Shown piece by piece: positions 36,453 through 48,025 of a DNA stretch of 64,000 nt (position 1 is the first letter of the stretch; every line of letters starts with the position of its first letter). The position numbers and the translations under genes are program-made. The stretch comes from Zychaea mexicana (taxonomy: Eukaryota; Mucoromycota; Mucoromycetes; Mucorales; Lichtheimiaceae). The notes beneath the pieces are model-generated. The model was given only the letters and a program-made list of their open reading frames with translations, was not told where the DNA came from and searched no databases. The DNA lies in assembly GCF_025766255.1 (NCBI RefSeq), contig NW_026516782.1, positions 1 to 64,000 of the forward strand, in the 5' to 3' direction.

Positions 36453-37320
36453 TGGTTGTTTCGCGCATCGTCCATTTTTATACCCTCTTTTATATGATAG
36501 CATGAAAACAGGAGTACTACGCACTTTTTTTTTAAAAAAACAAGCAATATTGTAAGCTACACAGCCTAATCAGTCAGGTTATGTACGTCGTCTTTTCAGT
36601 GGCATCTACGCGTTTGAATAGCCATTTGATGGGCTTATACTCTTTGTCTAGATTTGTGATAAATAAAAGATTTGGTATGCTACAGTGCTCAGAAACTTTT
36701 TATTTTGTATCTATTTAATAGTAGCAGCTATCTTTTAACACCATGTTTTCAGTGACTCGCGAAAATAAATTACTCTCATCAAAGTTATCTGTTATAATAG
36801 GAAGTCGACACTTCCCACACACCACATCACCGCGGCATTTTACCAAAGATAGTAAGATAACAGCATGATGAGCAATCATGATTTCGAAAGGCTTTAAAAA
36901 ATTAGTACCTTTCCAAATAACTGTGTAATAGTATTGGCCATATCAGATTTCTCGGCTGTCCGATTTGGCAGAAGCACCGCCCGCCCCTTCCCCATGGCGG
37001 TGACTATGACCTGGTTGAATGCGGTCCCGCCAGGAGGAACCCGGCGAGAACCTGAGAATTACTATATGCTTACTTAACCTTGAGATGTTCTCTATTACGA
37101 TCAATTGCATAGCTGCTAAATCCCTTTTTACTAATTTGTCTACTGGAAAGTTTCCGTTATGACATCCGCATTTCCTCCGTCATAATTTCCGCCTTTTCCG
37201 CCTTTTCCGCTGGTCACGGAAACCCAAGACTGCTAGATAACCATAGAAAGGAGCAATACATCGAATGATAAAAAGGTATTTATCCATGTCGTGTAACGTC
37301 GGCTATGGTGAACTGATATG
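36453..37320. other. Intergenic, nothing recognised
   Basis: Between two mobile elements. A GC-richer patch at about 36975-37045 stands out from the AT-rich background but has no recognised domain or structural-RNA fold. Confidence 0.4.
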
Positions 37321-37328
37321 GTGTTTTA

Positions 37329-37575
37329 CAGTGTTGGATTATTCACCGTGAATATTCGGAAAGCTAAAATCCACGCCGTGAAAAAGTGAAAAATGTACGT
37401 GAAAATTCCAGCGTGAATAAACCTTCATTACTTTGAAATGCCTAAGGGAGAGCAAGAGAGAGAGAAAGCAAAGGCTCCAGAGTCCATTTATAAGTATAGG
37501 AAGGTTTATTCACGCGTGAATATGTACATTCTCACTGTCCGTGAAAAATGGTCAACGTGACTAATGCCAACACTG
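37329..37575. mobile_element. 247-bp miniature element with perfect 8-bp TSD
   Basis: It begins CAGTGTTGG and ends CCAACACTG, a 9-bp perfect terminal inverted repeat. It is flanked on both sides by GTGTTTTA (37321-37328 and 37576-37583). Imperfect inverted similarity continues inward, with several TTCACG/CGTGAA words that could pair. The 8-bp duplication and CA-start termini fit a hAT-type MITE. No coding sequence. Confidence 0.85.
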
Positions 37576-37583
37576 GTGTTTTA

Positions 37584-38079
37584 TGCTTTGTTATCTTATG
37601 CCTACTTCTAAACAAACGACAAGGGGAGTTCACAGTGGCAAAAGGATGGGAAACGATTACTATATAATTTATTTGCAAGGAACATTGAGAAGCATCACAC
37701 CGTCCCATCGTATACCTATGGCTTCCCTAGTTTCTCTATTAAATTTAAGAGTAATATACATAGTACATGCTATTAAGTATTTTTTTATGATCTTGCTATT
37801 CAAATGCTGCATAGTGGTGCTACGCATATTATACATTCCTAGTAATGAACAGTTTAGTACAGTATTTCTTTTGATCTGATTCTTTATTTGTCATCGAGAA
37901 GGTTAGATACCCCGTACGCTTCGAAAAGTCAAAGAATAGAGTGCTTTCGGACACGTAGCAGTATTGCAATTACCTTTTATGATACGGGCTATCTAGACCT
38001 ATTATGTATTTAGATGCACATTCATATCAATGATAGAAGATGATGGAACAGTGTATTTAACCGGGGTTTCGCACAAATG
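37584..38079. other. Spacer between MITE and Helitron
   Basis: AT-rich; nothing recognised. Confidence 0.4.
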
Positions 38080-38759
38080 TATCTACTATTAAAAGAGAAG
38101 TGGTGCTTACTATAGTTACCCATTTTTGGAAATCCTGATCCTGTTTTGGAAATTGTGATGCTGCTAAGCCCCGGCTGTCAGTATAATTTTTTTTGCGCTG
38201 AAACTGGGATAAACCACTGCTCTTCCCTCACTTTTTCCTTCTGCCCACTGAATTCTTACACCACTATTTTCTCTTTTAAAATGAGTTTGCAACAAGTATG
38301 ACACCGCATATTAGATTCTTCTTAGAAGATTTGACAACATTGTTCAGCGCGCAGCGCGCATTAGTTTCAAATGAACAATCGTTTTGAGTATTTTGAGTAT
38401 AAAGCAAATAATAACCATATATCTACTATTAAAAGAGAAGTGGTGCTTACTATAGTTACCCATTTTTGGAAATCCTGATCCTGTTTTGGAAATTGTGATG
38501 CTGCTAAGCCCCGGCTGTCAGTATAATTTTTTTTGCGCTGAAACTGGGATAAACCACTGCTCTTCCCTCACTTTTTCCTTCTGCCCACTGAATTCTTACA
38601 CCACTATTTTCTCTTTTAAAATGAGTTTGCAACAAGTATGACACCGCATATTAGATTCTTCTTAGAAGATTTGACAACATTGTTCAGCGCGCAGCGCGCA
38701 TTAGTTTCAAATGAACAATCGTTTTGAGTATTTTGAGTATAAAGCAAATAATAACCATA
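38080..38759 (+). repeat. 340-bp perfect tandem duplication of the Helitron 5' end
   Basis: Unit 1 (38080-38419) and unit 2 (38420-38759) read as identical. Each begins A-TCTACTATTAAAAG, a typical Helitron 5' terminus (TC preceded by A). Each also contains the putative first coding exon ATGAGTTTGCAACAA (38281-38295 and 38621-38635) followed by a GT donor. So the terminus, promoter and first exon are all doubled. A GCGCGCAGCGCGC near-palindrome lies in each unit. Confidence 0.95.
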
Positions 38760-41700
38760 TATTTCCCGCTTTAACAGAATGACCAAGACCAAATAAACGT
38801 GCTTACCTGTGTTTGTGGCTCAACTAGCCATTTGACCGAAAGTCATCACGATTGTCCTTTGAATGAGCGTAACGTACGCCGTAGAATTGATAATGATGTA
38901 TGTTTGTTATCTTTAATAGCGTGTTTGGCGGCTATAGTTATTAGTAAACAAGCGAAGCGAGTTTGCTCAGGATTTAGATAGAGGCGCCGGAGGGGGTGCG
39001 GGCAGTGTTGGGGAAACGCCCCACAGGAGGATCTGCGGGAGGGAACATCTTACAAATCGTCTACAAGATATCGTCTTCAAGATGTATTTCTTTGTTGGTT
39101 GTTTCTTAACACTAATTGTATATATGTAGGACATGAATATTGTCTTTGAGCAGTTGGATTCTCATGCAAGTCAGCGCCAGCGTTGCCGTTGTGGGTCCAC
39201 CACACATCAGCGAGTAACGCATCGCGATTGCCCCCTTAATCGGAACAATCAAGGTATAGAATCTAACCATGCAGTATCTAGAGCTATGTGTGTTGTGTAT
39301 TTGTGAAGCACATTACTTATGTGTGCATTGTAGGGAATGTCCGTGTCTGCGCGAGCTGTAATGCGCCTGGCCACTCTCGACGAACTTCTGAAGACTGTCC
39401 TTTCAATAATGCAAACATCCGATCTGAGCATGGGGCACAGTATCAAATAGCGTGCACTGTTCCTTTCGTTCCTGAAGATGTGTTTGGCCCCAGCATTTGT
39501 TTTGCACCGGGAGAAAACTTTCACCGACATGTGCTTTCTCGCATGGCTGCTGTTTGTACGTTTTGTCAGGCACGTATGTGGATTGAGGAGCGCATTGCCA
39601 GCTCTTCAAACTCAAACCCACGTTTCAGTATTTGCTGCACTCACGGAAAAATACAGTTACCTATCCCTCGCCCTCCGCCACAAGAAATCATCGACCTGTT
39701 GACCAGCGGAAACGACGATTTCTTCACTAACATTCGCGCTTATAACAACATGTTTGCATTTGCGTCCATTCGAGCAAACTATGATCGCAATTTAGCTGAC
39801 GGATCGCAAGGTGTTTCAACTTTCCGCATAAATGGCACGATGTACCATTGCATGGGTGCTTTACGACCAGAGCAGCAGCAATCAGCCAACTTTGCTCAAA
39901 TATATTTTGCCGATACGCAAGAGCAACTGATGAGAAGACAGACGTTGTTCACTGGACTCAACAGTGAGACGATAGCTGTGCTTCAGAGCGTTATGGAGAG
40001 ATGCAACCCGTACGCGCAGACCCTTATGAATGCTGCTGAATCGTACCGTGACACCCCTATCGGAACACTCCAAGTTGTCATTCGTTCTGCGCGTGAGATG
40101 GGCAGACGCTACGATCAGCAAAGTTATCCCGAAGTCGCTGCAATGATCGTCGAAGACACAGTGGATGGTGCATCATCACCGCATGACATTATCATCCGCG
40201 ATCGTCAGTTGGGTCTTCGAACTGTCAGTTCCCTCCATGCATCGTATATGCCCCTCCACTACGTGCTTATATTTCCGTTTGGTGATGACGGTTGGTTTGC
40301 TGGAATGCAGTGCGGAAGTGCCGACCGTCAGACTAATACTGTTACGTTGCTCGAGTTCTGCTCCTATATGCTCATGGTCCGTGACGGGGACCGCACGAGC
40401 TACCAGCACCACTATCGTCGTCTTTTCCAACAATTAGTTGTTGACAACTATGCACGCATCGAGTATTCGCGCCTTCAGTATATTATCAACAATCAAAGTG
40501 ATTTACGTTCTGAGGTGTACAACGGTATTGGTGATGATGTAGATCCACGTCAGATTGGTCGGTCAATTATTTTGCCATCTTCTTTCACAGGGGGTCCACG
40601 GTACATGAAGCAGATGCTCCAGGATGGATTGGCAATCATTCGTCAAAGAGGCAATCCCACACTCTTCATCACTTTTACCTGCAATCCACAATGGCCGGAA
40701 ATCCAAGCTGAACTTCTTCCAGGTCAGCAGGCGTTTGATCGCCCTGACATATGTTCCAGGGTGTTCCATATGAAGATCACTGAGATGCTATCTCATATCA
40801 AAGAGTCCAGTTGCTTTGGTCGCGTCGAAGGTTATGTGGCAACTGTTGAATTTCAGAAACGTGGCTTACCACATGTCCACATCCTACTTATCTTGCACCA
40901 TGAAGACCGTCCTCGCAATCCTTCTGATTACGACCGTTTTGTCTGTGCTGAGTTGCCAGATCCTGTCACACAGCCTCAACTTTACGCCACAGTGACAAGG
41001 TCAATGATACATGGCCCATGTGGAAATTCTAAACCTGATGCTGTTTGCATGAAAGACGGACGTTGCTCTCAAGGATATCCTAAGTCATTTGTTATTGAAA
41101 CGCGTGTGAGCAGAGATGGTTATCCGATCTATCGCAGATGTGAAAACCTTCATCGTCGCCACCACTTCCACCGATCCAACTTTGTTGCTGACAATTCCCA
41201 TGTTGTTCCTTATAACCCGTACCTATGCCAAAAGTACAATGCTCACATCAACGTTGAGATCTGTACCTCTGCACGCGCTATCAAGTATTTGTGCAAGTAC
41301 ATCACAAAAGGATCAGACAGAGCGCAATTGGAGACTGTTAGAGCTGGGCAGCCAGAAGCAGTGCGATCTACTACTGCTGTTGTTGGAGCCGGTGCTGCTA
41401 CGGATGGAAATGCTGAGCGCGAGCCAGTAGACGAGGTGACACAATACCAGAATGCACGGTATATCGGCCCATGCGAGGCAATTTGGCGTACCTTCGAATA
41501 TCAAGTACATATGCATCATCCCTACGTCTCCCGGTTAGAATTGCATCTTCCTGACCAGCAATCTGTCACTTTCCATGCAAACGATTCGCGTGTCGGTCTT
41601 GCAGCCGCACGTAACAACGCATCAAGAACAAAACTTACCGCTCTTTTTGACCTTTGCTCCCGCGATGAACAGGCTCGACAATATCTTTACACTGAGATTC

Positions 41701-43844
41701 CTTGCCACTATACTTGGGATAAAGGAAATAAGACATGGATCCGCCGCACCCGCCCACCATTTCAAAACATTGTTTCTCGCATTTACTTTGCATCACCGTC
41801 CAATATGGCGCTGTACTCACTTCGATTGCTGCTGCTCACTGTTCGTGGTCCTACCAGTTTTGAGTCTTTAAGAACGTTAGGTGATGTGGTGCATCCATCC
41901 TTTGAAGCTGCTGCTCTCGCGCGTGGTTTGCTCGAGTCTGATGAGGAGTGGGATCGCTGCATGACTGAGGCGGCTATCCATTCTCCTTCAGCTGCATCAC
42001 TTCGAGAGCTTTTTGTGTATATCCTTACAAACTGCTCACCTTCCAATCCTCGCAGACTCTGGGATAATCATCGCGAAAGAATGAGCGATGATTATTTTTT
42101 TCAAGTACACTTTCAGCTTCCGAACAATGAGACCGAGTTGGTGCCTGGGCAATGGAACGAAGTATTCCAGCGTACTCTTGGTGACGTTGAGATGAGGCTC
42201 CAATCTACAGGTCATCACTTAACCGAGTTCCCTTCTTTGCCGCAAGATTTCGTGACTGAGCTCGATGCTCTTCCGCAGCTTACTGCTTTAGAAGCAGTCG
42301 AGCGTGGAGAGTATGTCACAGAAGAACAAACACGAATCTACGATGAGCTATCCCAGTCACTCAACGACGACCAAAGACACGCATTCGACGCAGTCATGCA
42401 AGCAATCAACGAACCAGGTGACCTCGACCAGTCACACCTTTTCTTTGTCAATGGCCCTGGAGGTACCGGAAAGTCTCAGCTTTTCAAGGCGCTATTGAGT
42501 CGTGTTCGTTCGCGAGAGCAAATTGCGCTGCCTGTTGCATCCTCTGGCATTGCTGCAATTTTGCTTCCCGGTGGTCGAACGGCTCACAGCCGCTTTAAGA
42601 TACCGATCAACGCTGACGACGCTACAACTTGCAATCTTCGTCTTGGTGGTCCACACGCGCATCTTATACAGCAAGCGTCACTGATTATATGGGATGAAGC
42701 AGTAATGTGCAGCAAGTACAACTTTCAGGCTGTCGACAAGGCATTACGTGATATCATGGGTGCTGTCAATCCTGTGTATGAGCGCGTTCCTTTTGGTGGA
42801 AAGGTCGTTGTTTTTGGCGGGGACTTTCGCCAGCTACTGCCTGTTGTCAAGAAAGGTACACGGTCTGAAATCACTGGAGAGTGTATCAAATCTGCGTCTT
42901 TTTGGCAGCATGTCCGGGTGTTGCATCTTACAGTCAACATGCGTGTCCGTAATGCAGGACCTGCTGCTGCTGCCTTTTCTGAAACACTTCTTGCTGTGGG
43001 TGATGGACGACCTCCATACAGAGACAGCGTCGAAATACCTCAAGAATGGCTAATCGATTCAAGAGATACAGTTTCTCTAATCGATACCATTTACCCAACA
43101 ATCCGCCAGCCAGATCCACAACCACACCACTATAGCAATCGTGCTATTTTAGCTGCTAAAAATGTTGACGTTGACGAGATCAACCAATCGGCGTTTGAAC
43201 TTTTTCCTGGCCAAAGCAGACAGTATCTCTCCACTGACCGTATTCTGGACGCAGACGATCCAGACGTTGCGGCGGCAAGCTATCCCCCCGAGTATCTTCG
43301 CTCTTTAAGTGCCGGTGGTATTCCGTCTCACGCTTTGGAGCTAAAGATTGGTATGCCATTGGTGCTTCTGAGAAATCTCAACCCAGATGAAGGTCTGTGC
43401 AATGGTACCAAAGTTTTCGTCACTGCTCTTTTGGACAACTGCATAGTCGTTAAAAGAATTGACCGAGGCCATGACGATGAGGAGCACTATCTGCCTCGAA
43501 TCAACATGTGCACCACAGAGGGTGAATATCCTTTCATCCTTTGTCGACGCCAATTTCCTGTTCGTCCCGCATTCGCCATGACCATCCACAAGGCACAGGG
43601 ACAAACTTTAACGCATGTCGGCATTCGTTTGCAGGAGCCTGTGTTTGCTCACGGTCAATTATATGTTGCTCTTTCACGGGCAACAAACCCAAACAACCTC
43701 CGCGTAGCTGTCGATATGACAGAATTACCTTTTTCAGATGTCCCTGCTACGACAAACATCGTTTACCATGAAGTGCTTTTGCACCCACCACAGCAATTGC
43801 CATCTCAAACACACACCGCTACTACTACTACTACTACGTCTTGA
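38621..43844 (+). CDS. Helitron Rep-PIF1 helicase (transposase)
   Basis: Exons 38621-38635, 38778-38897, 39130-39253 and 39334-43844 join in phase into 1589 aa. The N-terminus carries three zinc-knuckle-like modules (CVCGSTSHLTESHHDCPLN, CRCGSTTHQRVTHRDCPLN, CASCNAPGHSRRTSEDCPFN), one per exon. The Helitron-like Rep domain follows: FITFTCNPQW, the HUH motif in EFQKRGLPHVH (about residue 590) and the Y2 motif YLCKY (about 737). The PIF1 helicase has Walker A GPGGTGKS (about 1126), IIWDEA, FGGDFRQLLPVV, NMRVRN and TIHKAQGQ...YVALSRA. Rolling-circle transposition needs both activities. All key residues are intact. A first start exon also exists at 38281. The C-terminus ends in a Thr-rich run. 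Confidence 0.93.
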
Positions 43845-44235
43845 ACACCTGTTTCTCTCCTACTCTTCTCTTCTCTTTTTTACTTCCTCTTTGTATACGT
43901 ATCATTTTAGATCCTTTCTTTTTTCTTACAATTCTATCTCTATTGTCTTTTCATCAATCGCCATGTAAGCATATGTTTTAAGCCGAGTACCTTTAAATTT
44001 AGTAGGGTAAGGGTTTAGTGTAGTAATAGCGATAGTCAGTGAGCGCAGCGAACGAGTTTAGTGTTTAGGTAGGCGAGTAAGCTCGCGAAGCGAGCAGGGT
44101 TTAGGGTTTAGAAGGGGGGCGTGGGGGGGAACCCCCCACATTGGGGGCGTGGGGGAACCCCCCACGAAACATCCAGACCGTTGAATGACCCGGAGCGCAG
44201 CGCAGGGGCTCATTCAGCCGAGCGAAGCGAGGCAG
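43845..44235 (+). other. Helitron 3' region with palindromic GC blocks
   Basis: After the stop codon comes a pyrimidine-rich stretch. It is followed by TTTAGGGTTTAG words (44097-44109), GTGGGGGGGAACCCCCCAC and a second GTGGGGGAACCCCCCAC hairpin (44121-44165). The 52-bp module (44180-44231) is last. The hairpins could serve as the structured 3' signal Helitrons need. Confidence 0.6.
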
Positions 44236-45261
44236 GTGGATGTTGATGTATATTATAGCATGACAGAAGTGCGGAAACAAAAATTTATTTTCAACCAACA
44301 TCAGTGACTAATAAAGTTTCTTTATTCCACCGCTGAGTACTGTTTCGCTTCTATTGGCAGTAGCATATGTAGCCTTATCCGTTCATCCATCTTCGTATCA
44401 GTGATTCCAAACAAAAGTTTGATAATGCTATACTATTAGTGCTACTAATACTGCTATTGATTCTCTACAGCTGAAGATAATGTAACCTAATACTTTAGAA
44501 AAGAGTTCATGCACAGTATGATGATTTGTATATCTGTGTGTACCACTGCCCCACACATCCACGGAATACAGTAGGTGTTTAGTACCACAAGTACACGCAA
44601 GACATATTGATAAGATCTAGCTCTGTATAAAAATAGAGCATTTTTTCACGTCGCCTCATGAATCATCCGTGAAAGAACAAATCATCTATCACCAACACTA
44701 ACAATGTGTAAATAATTATAGCAATGACGATAATTGTGTGCTGCCTCAATAGGTAATTGGCGCTTACATGTTTGTAATTGGGCGATGCTACTCCTGTTTT
44801 GGCCCAAGCATGTGCTTGCTTCCAAGGAATTAAAGCCTCACTGAGAGGAAAAGAAAGTGTATACCACTAGAAAGAATAATCATACCTAAACAAAAACGAT
44901 ATCCGTGAGAAGAAACCATCATAAGAAAGACCCACACAAAACTTAGTCGCCCATAATGTCGGCTCATCGCGAGGTTCCCCGTATGGCTAAATCAGGAATT
45001 TTGTGTATGTTGTTGATACAGAAGGCGCACAAATTGAGTCATCCATCATAAATCGAGCACATATTTCACTAAAAAGACAGAAAAAACGCGGATGTTGGCG
45101 GCGAAATGGAGCGCAGCCAAGGAGGTGTGAAGGAGCACCAAGTGAGCATCTTGTTGGAACTCAAAGGAAGAAGACACATGTATTCACACACACAGTGCAC
45201 ATACGGACTCAAAACACACAAAACGTGAGTGCATGTATGTTTGTATGAAGTTCTCCGTTCT
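44236..45261. other. Intergenic, nothing recognised
   Basis: AT-rich flank between the Helitron and the 3' end of the WRKY/GCM1 gene. No coding family recognised. Confidence 0.5.
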
Positions 45262-46857
45262 TCAAACATCAACAACTCGTTTTATTCGACTACAATCGTT
45301 GAGGTGCTTTCCTCTGTATTTGATCAAGTATTCGCCATTATCTTTGAATGTCACTGTTTTGTTGACAGGACAACCCTGTTTCATAGAAGGAAAGGTGGAC
45401 ATAGAATGGGTCAACCAAATGAAAATCGATTAAAAAAGAAAGTTTTCACATCTAAGAAAAACCGAGTTCTCTGTTACCTTTTGATTATTGGCACACTTGT
45501 AGTATATGCTTTTGTTGCCTGAACCTTTATGGATCGTGTTGCCGTTGTTCTTCCAGAGATAATCGTCGTTGTAAGGAAACTCGCGGGTTTCAATGATCAT
45601 GGTAATGGCTTGCATCTCGCGTCGCCTCCGTTTTGCGAAAGGTCGGCTGTGTGTTGTAATATTTGATCCCGGTCTTGAAGACAGCGAGGCTGTGGTTGTC
45701 ATGACAGGCTGTGACACTGGAGGTAAAGGAAGCTTGTTTGGTGGTGTTGTCGGTCCGTAATAGTAATGGTAAATATGAGCTTTGTTGTTATCGGGTTGCT
45801 GTTGCTGTTGCTGTTGTGCGTCGTTATTATGGCTTTGCTCGTCCTCGTGAAAACTTTGTCGTTTGTCGCTCTGACGGTAGTTATCGAGTATTACTGGTGC
45901 TGTTGAAAAGCTAGTACTATTATTACTGTTGTTGTTGTTGTTGCTGCCATACGGGTACGGTTCGCTTGTGGGTGCTCCACTACTTGATAACCTAGCCATA
46001 ACAGTTTCACATGTCAGCAACAATTGTTTTTCTCTTTTTTGGGTCACCTCACTACTAGTAAATAGCGTATATGGTCAAGAGGACAAGGATCATAGAGTGA
46101 GTGTGTGTCGAACAGGTGACGTTTACCTCTTTCGTGAAGCGATAAGTTGGCGGATTTCTTGGCTTGCCGAAACGACTGGCGATGTTGGCCGTTCTGGCGA
46201 ACTATCTACTGCTATGATTGTTGGTAATAAGCGATCATTATTAGCAGTAGTAGGATGAAGCAGCGTTGTCGGGTGTAAAAGCTCATCGCGCGAAGGGTGT
46301 TGCGGTGAAGCTAAAGTGGCAGCGACCGGCGCTTGTTCAGGGATTGACCGCGGCGAGCCAAACGAAGAGCTGGTGAGTGACGGTGAGTGATATGGTGCGG
46401 AAACTGTTTTGTCAAGGTCCAGGATTGCTGGTAAAGATGGAAGAGAATGACGATGCTGTTGATGATTTGATTCATGATTATGATGGTGATGACTATGATG
46501 ATGATTATGATGCATGTCGGGCGAATGAGGTGATGATGATGATGCTGATGATGATGATGACGGTCGTTGTTGTTCTCGCTGGAGAATATAGTCGATCTCT
46601 TTACTGCGCAGCTTTGCTTCTTCTGCACGTCGTCGATCTTCTTGAACCTTGCTCATCAGTATCAGTTCCATTAGCTCTGGTTTCTGATTGTACTGGCGAA
46701 TGATTTCTTCAAGTGACGAGGTTGTTTCAGTTGTCATAGCTGGAGGTATCAAGACTGCCGGCAGTCTTCTAGTGGCAGCAGCAGTACCCCAACTAAAGCC
46801 ACTAGTAGTATTACTATTGCTGGTAGGATTGCTACTGCTGTTTGGTGGTGGTATCAT
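45262..46857 (-). CDS. WRKY/GCM1-type zinc-finger transcription factor
   Basis: Three exons (46857-46127, 46054-45478, 45375-45262) give 473 aa. The C-terminal DNA-binding domain has the WRKY-GCM1 layout: DDYLWKNNGNTIHKGSGNKSIYYKC, then GCPVNKTV, then GEYLIKYRGKHLNDC, with Cys/Cys ... His/Cys ligands split by the last intron. Such factors are expanded in Mucoromycota; targets are unknown. The rest is low-complexity: a coiled segment with RRRAEEAKLRSKEIDYILQ, a His-rich run near residues 115-140, and Ser, Asn and Gln runs. A basic RRRRE patch just before the domain may be a nuclear signal. Exon 2 has two acceptors 3 nt apart (46055 and 46052), both in frame. Confidence 0.85.
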
Positions 46858-48025
46858 GGATGATGTAAAGTAAAGAAGAGTAGAAAAGAAATGCCAATAA
46901 GTAAGTTTGAGAGGAAGGAAGAAAGAGCAGCAAAAATAAAAGAGAGGAGTGGTGCTCCACTACCATATTTGTTGTTAAAACAGTGGAACACAGATGTAAT
47001 CCAATCAGGTCAAAACTTTTGGGTATACCTAGAATCTATATATGATAGAGGAGCTTCTTGCGCGGACTGTTACCCCGCATCTTTCGGAATTGCTGGGTCG
47101 TGATCACATGCGTTCCCCGCCTTCCCCCATGTGCCTAAGCATTGGTTGGCGGTGTATATAAAGGTCAAGGATATTAAAAAGATAGATGGGTGGGAGCGGT
47201 ATGCTGATGAGTGAAGGCAGAGACACATGTTGAGAGGGAAAGGAAGGGAAGGCGGCTACCAAAGAGAGAATGTTGGCGATTGCTTATTCCCACGACTGAT
47301 ATGACGCACACACAAACAGAGACAATAACGTGTTGGTATATGAGAGAAGATGAGATGGGAAGTTTGGTTGATGGGGTACTTTTACTGAATAAGCAAGTTT
47401 GCACTGAAAAGTAGGGACCCAAGGGTCCGTTTTCTCACCCAAGCCTGCTGTTGTGAAATGTTCAGTTATTAGCCAATTACGTAAGTGATTCATAGAGAGA
47501 AAAGAATGAGTTATCGGTATGCTACATGTGCGTGGGCAATTCAAGAACAATCTCTTGGGGTAGACAATAAATGTGTTATTTTGAGATTTCTCTCAGTATC
47601 CTAATTAAGAACACTCGTAGGGACCAAAGGGCCTGCTTAGTCACAGCCCATCCCGTTGTGCGCCGCACATGATTCTTCCCATTTACCCAAACTACCTACT
47701 CACAGCCACAATCCCGTCGAAACGAACGGAATCGGGAAGTTCTCACGGACAATTACCAACCACTTGCAAAGTGGGATCAAAAACCTGTCAGAACCCGACT
47801 AGGAGTTATGGTTCCCGACTTGCTCCGTAAATCCCGACAAGCAGTGGGTTAAACAATGAGGCGGGTTTCATGTTTTCTTTGCAATGAAACGTTCAGGAAA
47901 TTTGATGATAATGCTCTGTACTAGTTATTGTTGATGTATGCAAAACAAGAGGGGAAGAAATTAAAGGAAGAATGAGACGGAAGGGGCGAAAGAGAGTGTG
48001 TATGATATTCTACATTTTAAGCTAC
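46858..48025. other. Intergenic: WRKY/GCM1 promoter side and SYO1 3' side
   Basis: About 1.2 kb. The segment next to 46857 is the presumed promoter of the minus-strand regulator. Around 47690-47860 several CCCGAC/GTCGGG-type words cluster (ATCCCGTCG, AATCGGGAAG, AACCCGACTAGG, TTCCCGACTTG, ATCCCGAC), perhaps a degenerate repeat. No gene recognised. Confidence 0.4.

Larger units (their letters stand above)
38082..44235 (+). mobile_element. Helitron, apparently autonomous
   Basis: The 5' end is TCTACTATTAAAAG at 38082, or the duplicate at 38422. The body carries a complete Rep-helicase gene. The 3' side holds AGCGAAGCGAG-type palindromic words, GGGG/CCCC inverted blocks (44116-44165) and the 52-bp module at 44180-44231 shared with the decayed element at 13658. 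No clean CTRR-T was found after the module, so the exact 3' end is uncertain. Confidence 0.8.

Noticed and set aside
44097..44109. Telomere-like TTTAGGG words
   Set aside because: Only two imperfect units occur inside Helitron 3' DNA; no terminal array is present.
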